Origin: Alistipes sp. | GTDB lineage: Bacteria > Bacteroidota > Bacteroidia > Bacteroidales > Rikenellaceae | Length of the DNA stretch: 41,184 nt | NCBI GenBank assembly: GCA_017623505.1 | Contig: JAGAOZ010000012.1 | Span: 1-41,184, forward strand | Direction of reading: 5' to 3' | Part shown: positions 27,502-36,159 of the stretch, piece after piece | How the letters are laid out: every line of letters starts with the position of its first letter | Position numbering within the stretch: the stretch's first letter is position 1 | Program-made: the position numbers and the translations under genes | The notes under the pieces: model-generated | What the model was told of the DNA's origin: nothing | Database searches by the model: none | What the model saw: the letters and a program-made list of their open reading frames with translations, nothing else

Positions 27502-27897
27502 GTGAAGATTTTTCTTACAATAGTAGGCATCATATCATTGGGACTGGCTATCGCGGGAGTATTTCTGCCGCTGTTGCCGACTACCCCACTGTTGCTGCTC
27601 TCGGCGTGGTGTTTCTTCCGTAGTTCGCCACGACTCTACGAGTGGCTGCTAAACCATCCGCGTTTGGGCGAGTACATCCGCAACTTCCGCGAATATAAGG
27701 CGATACCTCTGCGAGTGAAGATTGTCTCGGTGTCGCTCCTGTGGCTGACACTCGGCTACTGCACGATATTTATCGCTCAGCAGTGGTGGTTACGTTGTCT
27801 GCTTATGGGATTAGCCGTAGCCATAACGTGGCATATTCTTTCGTTTGCGACACTAAGAAAGCACAGCGAGGATTGTAATTCACAGAAAAAGGTGTAA
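27502..27897 (+). CDS. DUF454 (YbaN-like) small inner membrane protein
   Basis: This 131-aa protein starts with GTG. It has two or three membrane helices near the N-terminus (about 3-35) and a further pair at about 72-110. The DUF454 signature is present: GLAIAGVFLPLLPTTPLLLLSAWCFFRSSPRLYEWLLNHPRLG and the following YIRNFREYKAIPLRVKI. Members are widespread and uncharacterised (E. coli YbaN). It lies 85 bp after typA and 35 bp before rpiB, probably as part of the downstream unit. Confidence 0.88.
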   Translation: MKIFLTIVGIISLGLAIAGVFLPLLPTTPLLLLSAWCFFRSSPRLYEWLLNHPRLGEYIRNFREYKAIPLRVKIVSVSLLWLTLGYCTIFIAQQWWLRCLLMGLAVAITWHILSFATLRKHSEDCNSQKKV

Positions 27898-27932
27898 TTT
27901 TGTAGAGGAAATTAACTAAAACACACTATAAG

Positions 27933-28367
27933 ATGAAAAAGATTGGCATCGCTTGCGACCACGCAGGCTATCAAATGAAGGAGTTTTTGGTAGGTTATCT
28001 CTCGTCGAAGGGATACGAGGTAGTGGACTTCGGAACACACTCCGAGGAGAGTATCGACTATCCAGATTTCGGACACGCATTAGCCGAGGCTATCGAGGCA
28101 GGCGAGATTGAGCAGGGCGTAGGTCTTTGCGGCTCAGGCGAGGGAATGGCTATGACACTCAACAAGCACCAGGGCATACGTGCCGGTTTGTGTTGGTGTG
28201 AGGAGATTGCCGGCTTGATACGTCAGCACAACAACGCCAACGTGGTAGTTCTGCCCGCACGTTTCATCTCAAACGACGAGGCTATGGCTATCGTTGGTAA
28301 GTTCCTCACAACAGATTTTGAGGGAGGTCGCCACATCCGACGCGTAGAGAAGATTGCGTGTAAGTAA
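27933..28367 (+). CDS. rpiB: Ribose-5-phosphate isomerase B
   Basis: RpiB interconverts ribose 5-phosphate and ribulose 5-phosphate in the pentose phosphate pathway. The 144-aa protein has the LacAB/RpiB fold with the substrate-binding DHAG (His10), the catalytic Cys66 in GLCGSGEGMAM, the family segment KHQGIRAGLCW and the phosphate-binding RHIRRVEKI near the C-terminus. A strong terminator follows. The pathway partner rpe lies about 0.8 kb further on but in a different unit. Confidence 0.95.
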   Translation: MKKIGIACDHAGYQMKEFLVGYLSSKGYEVVDFGTHSEESIDYPDFGHALAEAIEAGEIEQGVGLCGSGEGMAMTLNKHQGIRAGLCWCEEIAGLIRQHNNANVVVLPARFISNDEAMAIVGKFLTTDFEGGRHIRRVEKIACK

Positions 28368-28385
28368 TCGCTCGATAACAGACAA

Positions 28386-28426
28386 AAAAAATAGCTGAGC
28401 ACGCATAATGCTCAGCTATTTTCTTT
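28386..28426. terminator. Bidirectional terminator between rpiB and the outer membrane protein gene
   Basis: AAATAGCTGAGCA (28389-28401) pairs perfectly with TGCTCAGCTATTT (28409-28421). T-rich tails occur on both strands, the plus tail being TTCTTT and the minus tail TTTTTTT. Confidence 0.9.
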
Positions 28427-28439
28427 AATCGCAAGTCCG

Positions 28440-29060
28440 TTAGAACATCAGCGCGGTGCCGATATAGAAGTTGTGAATACGGAGCTTACCATCACCGGCC
28501 TCGGTTGCTGCCTGATTCTTATATACATTAACCAAACTGTGCTCGAAGCCGATAAAGAACTGCCACTGCTTCCACAACTCAACACCCAAGTTGTAATTCA
28601 GACCAAAGTCAAAACGCTGATGAGTAACACCAAAGACGTCGGTCTTAACCTTCGCACCATCTATCTTAGCGACATTCTTACCCAAGATACCGAGTGCAAA
28701 ATATGGACCGACAGCACCCGTCAAAGAGACTGTCTGACTAACAGGGAAACGATAACCAAAATTCAAAGGTAACTCCAAATAACCCAAATTAAGGTGAGCA
28801 CTCTCACCATAGCCGCCCTTCAAAGAGTAGAGCAACTTAGCATCTGCGTAGAAGCCATCTGCAATAGCCGCAGAGAGGTCCTTCTCAGCTCTGATACCTA
28901 CGTTAAAACCAACATAAGAGTCTGAGGTACCATTACCAAGATCTGACTTATGCTTCTCCCATGCCAAATTCACACCACCAACAATACCATAACGAATATC
29001 CTGTGCAGATACGCCTGCGACAGTCATCAAGGCAACCAATGCCAAAACCAATCTTTTCAT
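28440..29060 (-). CDS. Porin-like outer membrane beta-barrel protein
   Basis: From the ATG at 29060 (MKRLVLALV) the protein is 206 aa with a signal peptide ending at SAQ (about residue 19). Alternating hydrophobic/aromatic strands fit an eight-stranded barrel of the PorT/OmpA-like beta-barrel class: GIVGGVNLAWEKH, GFNVGIRAEKDL, GFYADAKLLYSLKGG, LGYLELPLNFGYRF, GAVGPYFALGI, FDFGLNYNLGVELW, FFIGFEHSLVNVY. It ends in the aromatic NFYIGTALMF, the usual C-terminal barrel strand. No ligand or role can be read. It has its own well-formed promoter and terminator. Confidence 0.85.
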   Translation of the reverse strand: MKRLVLALVALMTVAGVSAQDIRYGIVGGVNLAWEKHKSDLGNGTSDSYVGFNVGIRAEKDLSAAIADGFYADAKLLYSLKGGYGESAHLNLGYLELPLNFGYRFPVSQTVSLTGAVGPYFALGILGKNVAKIDGAKVKTDVFGVTHQRFDFGLNYNLGVELWKQWQFFIGFEHSLVNVYKNQAATEAGDGKLRIHNFYIGTALMF

Positions 29061-29088
29061 AGACAACAAAAAATTAAATTTCACTCTA

Positions 29089-29120
29089 CAAATATAACAT
29101 TTTTTTCATAGAAAAACAAA
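29089..29120 (-). promoter_or_regulatory. Promoter of the outer membrane protein gene
   Basis: On the minus strand TTTG (29120-29117), a 20-bp spacer and TATATTTG (29096-29089), 28 bp upstream of the ATG at 29060, which supports that start over the one at 29084. Confidence 0.78.
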
Positions 29121-29168
29121 TCATTGCACATAAGTGATAATATTTTATAAAATACGGCATCTTTTTAC

Positions 29169-29176
29169 TATATTTG
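29169..29176 (+). promoter_or_regulatory. -7 element of the rpe operon
   Basis: TATATTTG, 28 bp upstream of the rpe ATG. No clear -33 box. Confidence 0.55.
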
Positions 29177-29204
29177 CATACGAAAAAACAAACACGATTA
29201 AAAG

Positions 29205-29858
29205 ATGAAACGTATAATATCCCCTTCAATGCTATCGGCAGACTTCGGCAATCTGGAGCGCGATACCCGAATGATTGACCGCAGCCAAGCCGAGTGGGTG
29301 CATATTGATGTAATGGATGGTGTATTTGTGCCAAATATATCTTTTGGTTTTCCGGTGATGAAGCCTATACGCCAAGCCACAAAAAAAGTGCTGGATGTGC
29401 ATTTGATGATTGTCGAGCCTGAGAAATATGTCGAGAGATTCGTCAAAGAGGGAGCAGACTATGTCACATTCCACGTTGAGGCAACCGAGCAGATAAGGCA
29501 CTGCATAGACCTAATTCACAATGCAGGCGCGAAGGCCGGCGTCTCGATTAAACCGGCAACACCGACACGCGTGCTAAGAGATCTTCTCTCGAAGATTGAC
29601 CTTGTATTGGTTATGAGTGTAGAGCCAGGTTTCGGCGGACAATCGTTTATGCCAAACGCAATAGATAAGGTTCGAGAGCTGGCAGCAATGCGTAAGGAGC
29701 AGGGGTTGGATTTTCTGATTGAGGTAGACGGCGGTATATCGTCAAAAAATGCAGCTCTACTATTCGACGCAGGGGCAGAGGCTTTGGTTGCAGGAAGTGC
29801 TGTATTTAAGGCCGAGAATCCCGAACAGGAGATTATAGATATGCTGGAGGCTAAATAG
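29205..29858 (+). CDS. rpe: Ribulose-phosphate 3-epimerase
   Basis: Rpe interconverts ribulose 5-phosphate and xylulose 5-phosphate. The 217-aa TIM barrel carries all family motifs: ISPSMLSADFGNL, VHIDVMDGVFVPN (metal His and catalytic Asp), DVHLMI (metal His), VSVEPGFGGQSF and EVDGGISSKNAALLFDAGA (catalytic Asp) with the phosphate loop AGSAVF. It is the first gene of a plus-strand unit with an ABC-F ATPase, rlmB and a YgjP-like gene. Confidence 0.97.
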   Translation: MKRIISPSMLSADFGNLERDTRMIDRSQAEWVHIDVMDGVFVPNISFGFPVMKPIRQATKKVLDVHLMIVEPEKYVERFVKEGADYVTFHVEATEQIRHCIDLIHNAGAKAGVSIKPATPTRVLRDLLSKIDLVLVMSVEPGFGGQSFMPNAIDKVRELAAMRKEQGLDFLIEVDGGISSKNAALLFDAGAEALVAGSAVFKAENPEQEIIDMLEAK

Positions 29859-29869
29859 ATTATTCTTCA

Positions 29870-31798
29870 ATGATTTCACTCGATAATTTAACAGTCAGTT
29901 TTGGTGGTTGGACCCTCTTCGACCAGATTTCATTCCTGATAAACGAGAAGGATAGAATCGGATTGGTCGGTAAGAATGGTGCCGGCAAGACTACCCTACT
30001 ACGCATCATTACAGGTGAGCAACAGCCCACCGAGGGGTGTGTAACTCTCAATGGCGAGTGCACCATTGGCTACCTGCCACAGCAGATGCGTGTCGCGGAC
30101 ACCACAACGCTGCGTGCCGAGACCGAGAAGGCCTTTGCCGAAGTATTGGCGTTAGAGGCTGAAATTGAGCAACTGACCAATCAAATAGCTTCACGCGAGG
30201 ATTATGAGTCGGAGGAGTACGCATCGTTGCTCCAACGTCTGAACCACGCCCAAGACCACTACCACATACTCGGAGGCGACACACGCGAGGCAGATATTGA
30301 GAAGACGCTACTCGGACTGGGATTCCGTCGCGAGGATTTTGCTCGCCCGACGAGTGAGTTTTCGGGAGGCTGGCGTATGCGTATAGAATTGGCAAAATTA
30401 CTTCTGCGTCGCCCCTCGATATTCCTGCTTGACGAGCCGACAAACCACCTCGATATAGAGAGTATACAATGGTTGGAGGAGTATCTGAAAAACTATAACG
30501 GAGCGGTGCTACTCATTTCGCACGATAGGGCTTTTCTGGATAATGTAACCACACGTACCATAGAGCTTTCGCTCGGCAAGGTTTACGATTACAAGGTGCC
30601 ATATTCGAAATTTGTGGAGCTGCGTCGCGAGCGTCGTGAGCAGCAGATGGCAGCATACGAGAACCAACAACGTCTAATCGAGAAGACCGAAGAGTTTATC
30701 GAGAAGTTCCGCTACAAGCCAACAAAGAGCAATCAGGTACAATCACGTATCAAACAGCTTGAGAAGTTGGAGCGTATAGAGGTCGAAGAGGAGGATTTAT
30801 CACGACTCAATATCAAATTCCCACCTGCCCCACGTTCGGGACAGATTGTAGCCGAAATTAAAGAGGCAGGAAAGGCTTTTGGGGCAAAACGGGTATTCTC
30901 TAATGCAACATTTACAATCGAAAAGGGGCAGAAGATAGCCTTAGTGGGTAGAAACGGCGAGGGTAAGACCACAATGGCGAGAATGATACTGGGCGAGTTG
31001 GAGCCAACAGAGGGCACGATTCGTTTGGGAGCAAATGTTAATATCGGTTATTTCGCTCAAAATCAGGACGATTTGATGGATGGCGAGTTTACCGTATACG
31101 ACACGCTCGATAGAGTTGCCGTGGGCGATATTCGTACTCGTCTGCGCGATATTTTGGGAGCTTTTCTGTTCCGAGGCGAGGATATAGACAAGAAGGTAAA
31201 GGTCCTCTCGGGAGGAGAACGCAGCCGTTTGGCTATGGCCCGATTGATGTTGGAGCCTTATAACCTGCTTATCCTCGATGAGCCGACCAACCATATGGAT
31301 ATGCGCTCAAAGGATATTTTGAAGAGTGCTTTGCAGAAGTACGACGGAACAGTCATCGTCGTATCACACGATAGAGAGTTTCTTGACGGATTGGTTGAAA
31401 AGGTCTACGAGTTTCGTAACGGAGGCGTCAAGGAGTATTTGGGAGGTATATACTACTTCCTTGAAAAGCGCAAATTGGAATCCTTGCAAGAGATTGAGCG
31501 CAAGGATACTCCACAGCAGAGCATCCCGAAGGAGAATTCTGCCGGTAAGCTGACATACGAGCAGAAAAAAGAGCAAGAGAAGTTACTGCGTAAGCTACGT
31601 AAAGCGGTGGAAAACATCGAAGCCGAGCTTGCCGAGGTGGAGGCGCAGATAGCTTCGTTCGATGCCAAGTTTGCAACAGCAACAGAATACGTGCAGGCTG
31701 ACTACGATGCTTATAACGCCCTGAAAGGTCGCTACGACCACCTAATGCACGAGTGGGAGAAGGCATCGTACGAGGTGGAGATAACAGAACAACAATAA
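29870..31798 (+). CDS. ABC-F family ATP-binding protein (ribosome-associated)
   Basis: The 642-aa protein contains two ABC ATPase domains and no membrane segment, the ABC-F arrangement. Domain 1 has Walker A GKNGAGKTT, signature FSGGWRMR and Walker B IFLLDEPTNHLD. Domain 2 has GRNGEGKTT, LSGGERSR and LLILDEPTNHMD. The linker (about 220-320) is rich in Arg, Gln and Glu, as in the P-site tRNA interaction motif. A charged coiled-coil C-terminus (about 555-640) resembles Uup and YdiF-type members. ABC-F proteins bind the ribosomal E site; some confer antibiotic protection, others are housekeeping. With rpe and rlmB as neighbours, a housekeeping translational role is more likely. It starts 11 bp after rpe. 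Confidence 0.92.
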   Translation: MISLDNLTVSFGGWTLFDQISFLINEKDRIGLVGKNGAGKTTLLRIITGEQQPTEGCVTLNGECTIGYLPQQMRVADTTTLRAETEKAFAEVLALEAEIEQLTNQIASREDYESEEYASLLQRLNHAQDHYHILGGDTREADIEKTLLGLGFRREDFARPTSEFSGGWRMRIELAKLLLRRPSIFLLDEPTNHLDIESIQWLEEYLKNYNGAVLLISHDRAFLDNVTTRTIELSLGKVYDYKVPYSKFVELRRERREQQMAAYENQQRLIEKTEEFIEKFRYKPTKSNQVQSRIKQLEKLERIEVEEEDLSRLNIKFPPAPRSGQIVAEIKEAGKAFGAKRVFSNATFTIEKGQKIALVGRNGEGKTTMARMILGELEPTEGTIRLGANVNIGYFAQNQDDLMDGEFTVYDTLDRVAVGDIRTRLRDILGAFLFRGEDIDKKVKVLSGGERSRLAMARLMLEPYNLLILDEPTNHMDMRSKDILKSALQKYDGTVIVVSHDREFLDGLVEKVYEFRNGGVKEYLGGIYYFLEKRKLESLQEIERKDTPQQSIPKENSAGKLTYEQKKEQEKLLRKLRKAVENIEAELAEVEAQIASFDAKFATATEYVQADYDAYNALKGRYDHLMHEWEKASYEVEITEQQ

Positions 31799-31808
31799 CA
31801 CTGATATA

Positions 31809-32549
31809 ATGGAGAAGGAGAAGAACATCGTCTTCGGCATACGTCCAGTAGCTGAGGCGATACAGTCGGGTAAGCAAATCGAGAAGCTCTACATCCGCAA
31901 GGGAGCTGAAGGTCAGCTGATGACAGAACTGAAGGATTTGGCATTTCGTCATCGCTTGCGCATCCAAGAGGTCCCTGTAGAGAAGCTAAATCGTCTGACT
32001 AAACTTAACCACCAAGGCGTGGTAGCGCAAATTTCGCCAATAGAATATGTCGAATTGAGCGATATTCTGGAGCGCGTACCGGAGGATGAAACACCTCTTA
32101 TCGTACTCTTTGACGGCGTAACTGACATACGTAACTTTGGCGGCATTGCCCGCTCGGCAGAGTGTGCAGGTGCTCACGGACTCATCACACCACTGAAAAA
32201 TTCCGCTCCGGTAAATTCAGATGCTATGCGCTCCTCAGCCGGAGCACTCAACCGCATCCCTGTTTGTCGTGTTGGCTCTATACGCAACACGCTCAAGGCT
32301 TTACAAGCTGAGGGTTTCCAGATTGTTGCTGCCACAGAGAAGAGCCGCAAGCTCATCTATGACGCCGACCTGCGTAAGCCTACGGTAATTGTAATGGGTG
32401 CAGAGGATACAGGCATCTCTAAGGAGGTGCTGAAACTTTGCGACGAGCAGTTGGCAATTCCTCTTATTGGAGCTATCGAATCACTCAACGTAGCAGCTGC
32501 CGCTGCTGTTATGCTATTTGAGGTGGTACGTCAAAGAATTGGCGACTAA
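31809..32549 (+). CDS. rlmB: 23S rRNA (guanosine-2'-O-)-methyltransferase RlmB (SpoU/TrmH family)
   Basis: RlmB methylates the ribose of G2251 in the 23S rRNA P loop. The 246-aa protein has the N-terminal SpoU substrate-binding domain (VFGIRPVAEAIQSG...VPVEKLNRLTKLNHQGVVA). The SPOUT domain carries motif 1 (NFGGIARSAECAG), motif 2 (VMGAEDTGIS) and motif 3 (IPLIGAIESLNVAAAAAVMLFE). TrmH-family paralogues exist, but the N-terminal domain favours RlmB. It lies 10 bp after the ABC-F gene, in keeping with a shared ribosome context. Confidence 0.92.
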   Translation: MEKEKNIVFGIRPVAEAIQSGKQIEKLYIRKGAEGQLMTELKDLAFRHRLRIQEVPVEKLNRLTKLNHQGVVAQISPIEYVELSDILERVPEDETPLIVLFDGVTDIRNFGGIARSAECAGAHGLITPLKNSAPVNSDAMRSSAGALNRIPVCRVGSIRNTLKALQAEGFQIVAATEKSRKLIYDADLRKPTVIVMGAEDTGISKEVLKLCDEQLAIPLIGAIESLNVAAAAAVMLFEVVRQRIGD

Positions 32550-32552
32550 ACA

Positions 32553-33113
32553 ATGAAGCAAACAATAGTACATCCTACCGTTGGCGAGGTGACAATATGT
32601 TCGACTCGCCGTAATAGGCATATATCTCTTGCAGTACGAGCCAACGGTCAGGTACGACTATCCTACCCTACATACGTCACAACAAAACGAGCATTAGAGT
32701 TTTTAGAAGAGAAAACAGAGTGGATACTCAAGGCTAAGGCACGAGCTGCGGCTAAGAATAGTACGCCACCAATAACGCCGACACAGCGCGAGTTATTACG
32801 CACAAAAGCCAAAGCATATCTTCCACAACGAGTAGCGCAAATAGCAGACTCATGCGGTTTGCGATATAACAAACTGACCATACGTGCTACACGCTCGAAA
32901 TGGGGTTCTTGTAGCGGAGAAAACAATCTATCGCTGAGTTTATACTTAATGCTTTTGCCGGCACATCTGATTGATTATGTGATAATTCACGAATTATGTC
33001 ACACAATTCATCACAACCACTCGCCCAGATTTCACGCACTTGTAAATTCGTTGGTTGGCGGTAAAGAAAAAGAGCTGGCGAAAGAGTTGCGCAGCTATCG
33101 AATCAATTTGTAA
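32553..33113 (+). CDS. YgjP-like zinc metalloprotease domain protein (DUF45/M48-like)
   Basis: The 186-aa protein has the YgjP-like arrangement: an N-terminal beta region (ISLAVRANGQVRLSYP), the conserved SKWGSC at about 115-120 and the gluzincin motif HELCH (146-150), with HSPRFH completing the zinc site. There is no signal peptide or membrane helix, so it is probably cytosolic. The family is uncharacterised; SprT-like proteases are distant relatives. It starts 3 bp after rlmB and ends the unit. No clear terminator follows. Confidence 0.9.
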   Translation: MKQTIVHPTVGEVTICSTRRNRHISLAVRANGQVRLSYPTYVTTKRALEFLEEKTEWILKAKARAAAKNSTPPITPTQRELLRTKAKAYLPQRVAQIADSCGLRYNKLTIRATRSKWGSCSGENNLSLSLYLMLLPAHLIDYVIIHELCHTIHHNHSPRFHALVNSLVGGKEKELAKELRSYRINL

Positions 33114-33144
33114 GACTCACTATTCGGCGCACAACACTCCACCT

Positions 33145-33636
33145 CTACTCCATCGCAGAGCTAATATCTGCCACCTGAGCTCCGACATACGAAATCAAAT
33201 CCGCAGGCGAGAGTTTGAGTTGCAGACCTCGGACACCCGCACTGATGTATATAGCGTCGAAATTAAGACATGTAGAGTGAATATAGGTCGGAAAACGCTT
33301 CTTCATACCTATCGGAGAACAGCCACCACGAATATATCCCGTCACCGCAAGCAGCTCCTTCATCGGTATCATCTCCACCTTTTTATTAGCCGAGATTTTA
33401 GCAACAGACTTAAGTTCAACTTCGTGATTACCCGGCACGACGCATACCAAATAGCCGACTTTATCGCCTTGAAGAACAAGTGTTTTAAAGACGCAGTTAA
33501 TATCCTCGCCCAAACTATCGGCAACATGTTGCGCCGCCAAATCATTCTCATCAACCTGATAAGGGATAAGCTCATAGCTAATCTTTGCCCTATCCAATAG
33601 GCGCGCTGCATTAGTCTTCTCTATCTTCTTAGCCAT
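33145..33636 (-). CDS. ybaK: Cys-tRNA(Pro)/Cys-tRNA(Cys) deacylase YbaK
   Basis: The 163-aa product belongs to the YbaK/EbsC family of aminoacyl-tRNA editing domains, which remove Cys mischarged onto tRNA-Pro in trans. Family landmarks are KTNAARLLDRAKISYEL, VFKTLVLQGDK (with the conserved lysine), VVPGNHEVELK, GYIRGGCSPIGMKK and the C-terminal SAGVRGLQLKLSPADL. It begins 3 bp downstream of the transporter gene, so it is the last gene of the SSS-BASS-ybaK unit. No functional link to those carriers is obvious. Confidence 0.93.
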   Translation of the reverse strand: MAKKIEKTNAARLLDRAKISYELIPYQVDENDLAAQHVADSLGEDINCVFKTLVLQGDKVGYLVCVVPGNHEVELKSVAKISANKKVEMIPMKELLAVTGYIRGGCSPIGMKKRFPTYIHSTCLNFDAIYISAGVRGLQLKLSPADLISYVGAQVADISSAME

Positions 33637-33639
33637 AAT

Positions 33640-34542
33640 CTATCGTTGGGATTTTGCTTTGTCATGATTATATATTTGGTACGAATTGGCGATATTCTGC
33701 CATACGATATATGCCGTAGGAGCTACCGAAGAGATAGGGTTGAGGAAGGTCTGCGACATCCATACGACCAATATCGTATTCTTCTGACCTAATAGCTGGC
33801 TGGCAGCCTCCGCCTGACCGTAACGACGACCAAGACGATAGCCAAGAACAAACTGCACAAAGCACAACAGCATTGATACCACGGCCAAGATAATCTCGAT
33901 ACGTCCACCCTGATTATTATCCAATAGATAGCTTGTCGTACGACCAATAATCACTGTCAAGGATAGCACCCACACGTAGAATGAAATCTGTCCATTGCGC
34001 GATACCCAACCCGCCACCTTCGGCATAAGAAGGCGACACAACTGACCGGCAATAAATGGCGAAAGCAACAAAGGAGCGACCTTCTGCAATATCTGCCAGA
34101 TAGTACACTCGCCATTGCCAAAAGCGTGGAGGTACAAAGGTGCTAAAAACGCCATAACGACATTGCACAGCAGACTATATGCTACCATAGACTCTACGTC
34201 GGCATCCAACATCGCACCAATAATCACCGCAGCCATAGCCACAGGAGCCAACACGCAAATCATAGCACCCTGAGCTACAACAATATCCCACCATGCAAAG
34301 GCGTAATATATTGCCAATGAGGCGACTATCTGGAATAATATCAACCACAGGTGCAACCAACTAAGACGAATCTTACGCACATCGACCTTACAGAAGGTAA
34401 AAAATAGCATAATGAAGATAAACGATGGTGTCATCCAGCCATCGGTTAGCTTATCAAACCAATCCACCGGACGACAAAATATTGCGCCCAGAATGATGGC
34501 GATAGGCATCGCTATACTGCGTATAGATTGTGAAATATGCAT
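33640..34542 (-). CDS. Bile acid:sodium symporter (BASS)-like transporter
   Basis: The 300-aa protein has nine or ten hydrophobic helices. Its pattern fits the BASS/arsenite-carrier-like fold: a long discontinuous helix region (APVAMAAVIIGAMLDADVESMVAYSLLCNVVMAFLAP split by Gly/Pro/Ala) and a second crossover (GQKNTILVVWMSQTFLNPISSVAPTAYIVWQNI). In this family the two crossovers bind sodium. Substrate cannot be predicted; bile acids, pantoate and keto acids are known in relatives. It lies 6 bp downstream of a sodium:solute symporter gene. Confidence 0.82.
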   Translation of the reverse strand: MHISQSIRSIAMPIAIILGAIFCRPVDWFDKLTDGWMTPSFIFIMLFFTFCKVDVRKIRLSWLHLWLILFQIVASLAIYYAFAWWDIVVAQGAMICVLAPVAMAAVIIGAMLDADVESMVAYSLLCNVVMAFLAPLYLHAFGNGECTIWQILQKVAPLLLSPFIAGQLCRLLMPKVAGWVSRNGQISFYVWVLSLTVIIGRTTSYLLDNNQGGRIEIILAVVSMLLCFVQFVLGYRLGRRYGQAEAASQLLGQKNTILVVWMSQTFLNPISSVAPTAYIVWQNIANSYQIYNHDKAKSQR

Positions 34543-34548
34543 CTTTCG

Positions 34549-35997
34549 TTATTTAGCTTTACGTGATACGATTGCGAGGCCAAAGATAACAAATAATGCG
34601 TTATAACCCAACAACTCAAAGCCAATATGGTAATCACAATAGCGAGCGAGCGTCCATTGCAAAGCATAACTCAGAAGTGGAGCAACGATTGAGATGATAG
34701 GGACAAAACGCTCATTAACACGTCGTTTGGTCGCCATACCGAAGACAAACAGACCTAAAATTGGGCCATAGGTATAACCTGCTATTCGGAAGATTAAATT
34801 TATCACACCGTCATTATTTATCACTTCGAAAAGCAGAATCGTAACGACCATTATAAGAGCCATAACGATATGCACCCTCTCACGCAGACGACGTAGTGCG
34901 CTCTCATCTCGCTGCACACTCTGTGGCATTATATCGAGTGTAAACGAGGTAGTAAGGGAGGTTAATGCTGAGCCCGCAGATGAAAAAGTCGAGGAGATAA
35001 GACCTGCAATAAACACTACCCCCACAATAAGCGGCAAACCACCCTGCGTTGCAACCAAGGCAAAGACTTTATCTCCACTATCGGGCAGCGACATCTGCGC
35101 AAAGTCAATATAGAGGTAAAGGAGCACGCCAAGTACCAAGAAAAGAGCAATAACAACAATCTGGCACAATGCCGTCAGCACTATATTGACCTGTGCCTCA
35201 CGAACGGACCGACAGCTCATATTGCGTTGCATCATATCTTGGTCCAAGCCAGTCATCGCAACCAAGCAGAGAGCTCCGCCAGCAACCATCTTCCAAAAGT
35301 AACGGGCAGAATTTGGGTCATCAAAAAACCATATTCGAGAATAGGATGAAGCCGTAACTTGGTCGTACGCCTCGCCCAAAGACCACCCCATAGCACTACA
35401 CAGCCAATAGATAGATATTACAACAGCTGCTACGAGGCATAATGATTGCAAGCTATCGGTAGGGATAAGGCTCTTAACACCACCCCACCGTGTATAAAGC
35501 CACACAATAAGCATCGTCGATAACACATTCACAAAAAAAGGAACCCCTATACCATCAAAAAGCAATAGCTGCATGACAGCACAGACGATATAGACCTTAA
35601 GCGATGCGGCCACAACCTTTGCAACCAAAAAACACCATGCACCCGTAAGATGTGTCGTGATGCCAAAACGTTGCTCTAAATACTGATACAGAGATACAAC
35701 TCCTCGACGGTAGAACAGAGGTATGAGGACAAAGGCAACGATAAATTGACCAATAGTAAAGCCCACAACCATCTGAAGATAGGAGAATGAATCTGTTGCA
35801 ACAGAACCAGGGACAGAAATGAACGTCACGCCCGACATTGCTGCGCCTATCATAGCAAAGGTCGCCATATACCACGAGGTCGCTCTGTTGGCGATAAAAA
35901 ACGAGTTATTATCGTCTCTTCTGCCTGAGCGGTACGAGATAAGCAACAGCAGCAAAAGATACCCAACAATGGTCAGTATAATAGCAAAAGACGACAT
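34549..35997 (-). CDS. Sodium:solute symporter (SSS family)
   Basis: The 482-aa protein has about thirteen membrane helices in the LeuT-like arrangement. The SSS landmarks are visible: the first-helix ending SYRSGRRDDNNSFFIANR, the broken second helix MIGAAMSGVTFISVPGSVA, TGLDQDMMQRNMSCRS and the sodium-site helix FIAGLISSTFSSAGSALTSLTTSF. It should import an organic solute (sugar, sialic acid, amino acid or similar) with sodium. The product class is clear, the substrate is not. It heads a tight minus-strand unit. Confidence 0.93.
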   Translation of the reverse strand: MSSFAIILTIVGYLLLLLLISYRSGRRDDNNSFFIANRATSWYMATFAMIGAAMSGVTFISVPGSVATDSFSYLQMVVGFTIGQFIVAFVLIPLFYRRGVVSLYQYLEQRFGITTHLTGAWCFLVAKVVAASLKVYIVCAVMQLLLFDGIGVPFFVNVLSTMLIVWLYTRWGGVKSLIPTDSLQSLCLVAAVVISIYWLCSAMGWSLGEAYDQVTASSYSRIWFFDDPNSARYFWKMVAGGALCLVAMTGLDQDMMQRNMSCRSVREAQVNIVLTALCQIVVIALFLVLGVLLYLYIDFAQMSLPDSGDKVFALVATQGGLPLIVGVVFIAGLISSTFSSAGSALTSLTTSFTLDIMPQSVQRDESALRRLRERVHIVMALIMVVTILLFEVINNDGVINLIFRIAGYTYGPILGLFVFGMATKRRVNERFVPIISIVAPLLSYALQWTLARYCDYHIGFELLGYNALFVIFGLAIVSRKAK

Positions 35998-36028
35998 TTA
36001 ATTACTATTTTCTAAAAAAATTAGTGCA

Positions 36029-36036
36029 CAAATATA
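36029..36036 (-). promoter_or_regulatory. -7 element of the SSS-BASS-ybaK unit
   Basis: TATATTTG on the minus strand, 31 bp upstream of the symporter ATG. The -33 box is weak. It lies just left of the plus-strand promoter of the carboxyltransferase gene. Confidence 0.5.
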
Positions 36037-36055
36037 ACAATTCATTATAAAAAAG

Positions 36056-36085
36056 TTGCAATATCGTATTATTTTATTATCTTTG
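36056..36085 (+). promoter_or_regulatory. Promoter of the biotin-dependent carboxyltransferase gene
   Basis: TTG at 36056-36058, a 19-bp spacer and TATCTTTG at 36078-36085. The ATG is at 36160, leaving a leader of roughly 70 bases with no obvious structure. Confidence 0.72.
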
Positions 36086-36159
36086 TGGATGGTTGGAGTG
36101 TTATCTAACTAACAAAACGAGATTTAATAGCAGAATTTAATAATAATAACAACAAAACT

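Noticed and set aside
30048-30443. 131-codon open frame opposite the ABC-F gene
   Set aside because: Antisense shadow without domain features; the plus-strand ABC-F frame has all ATPase motifs.
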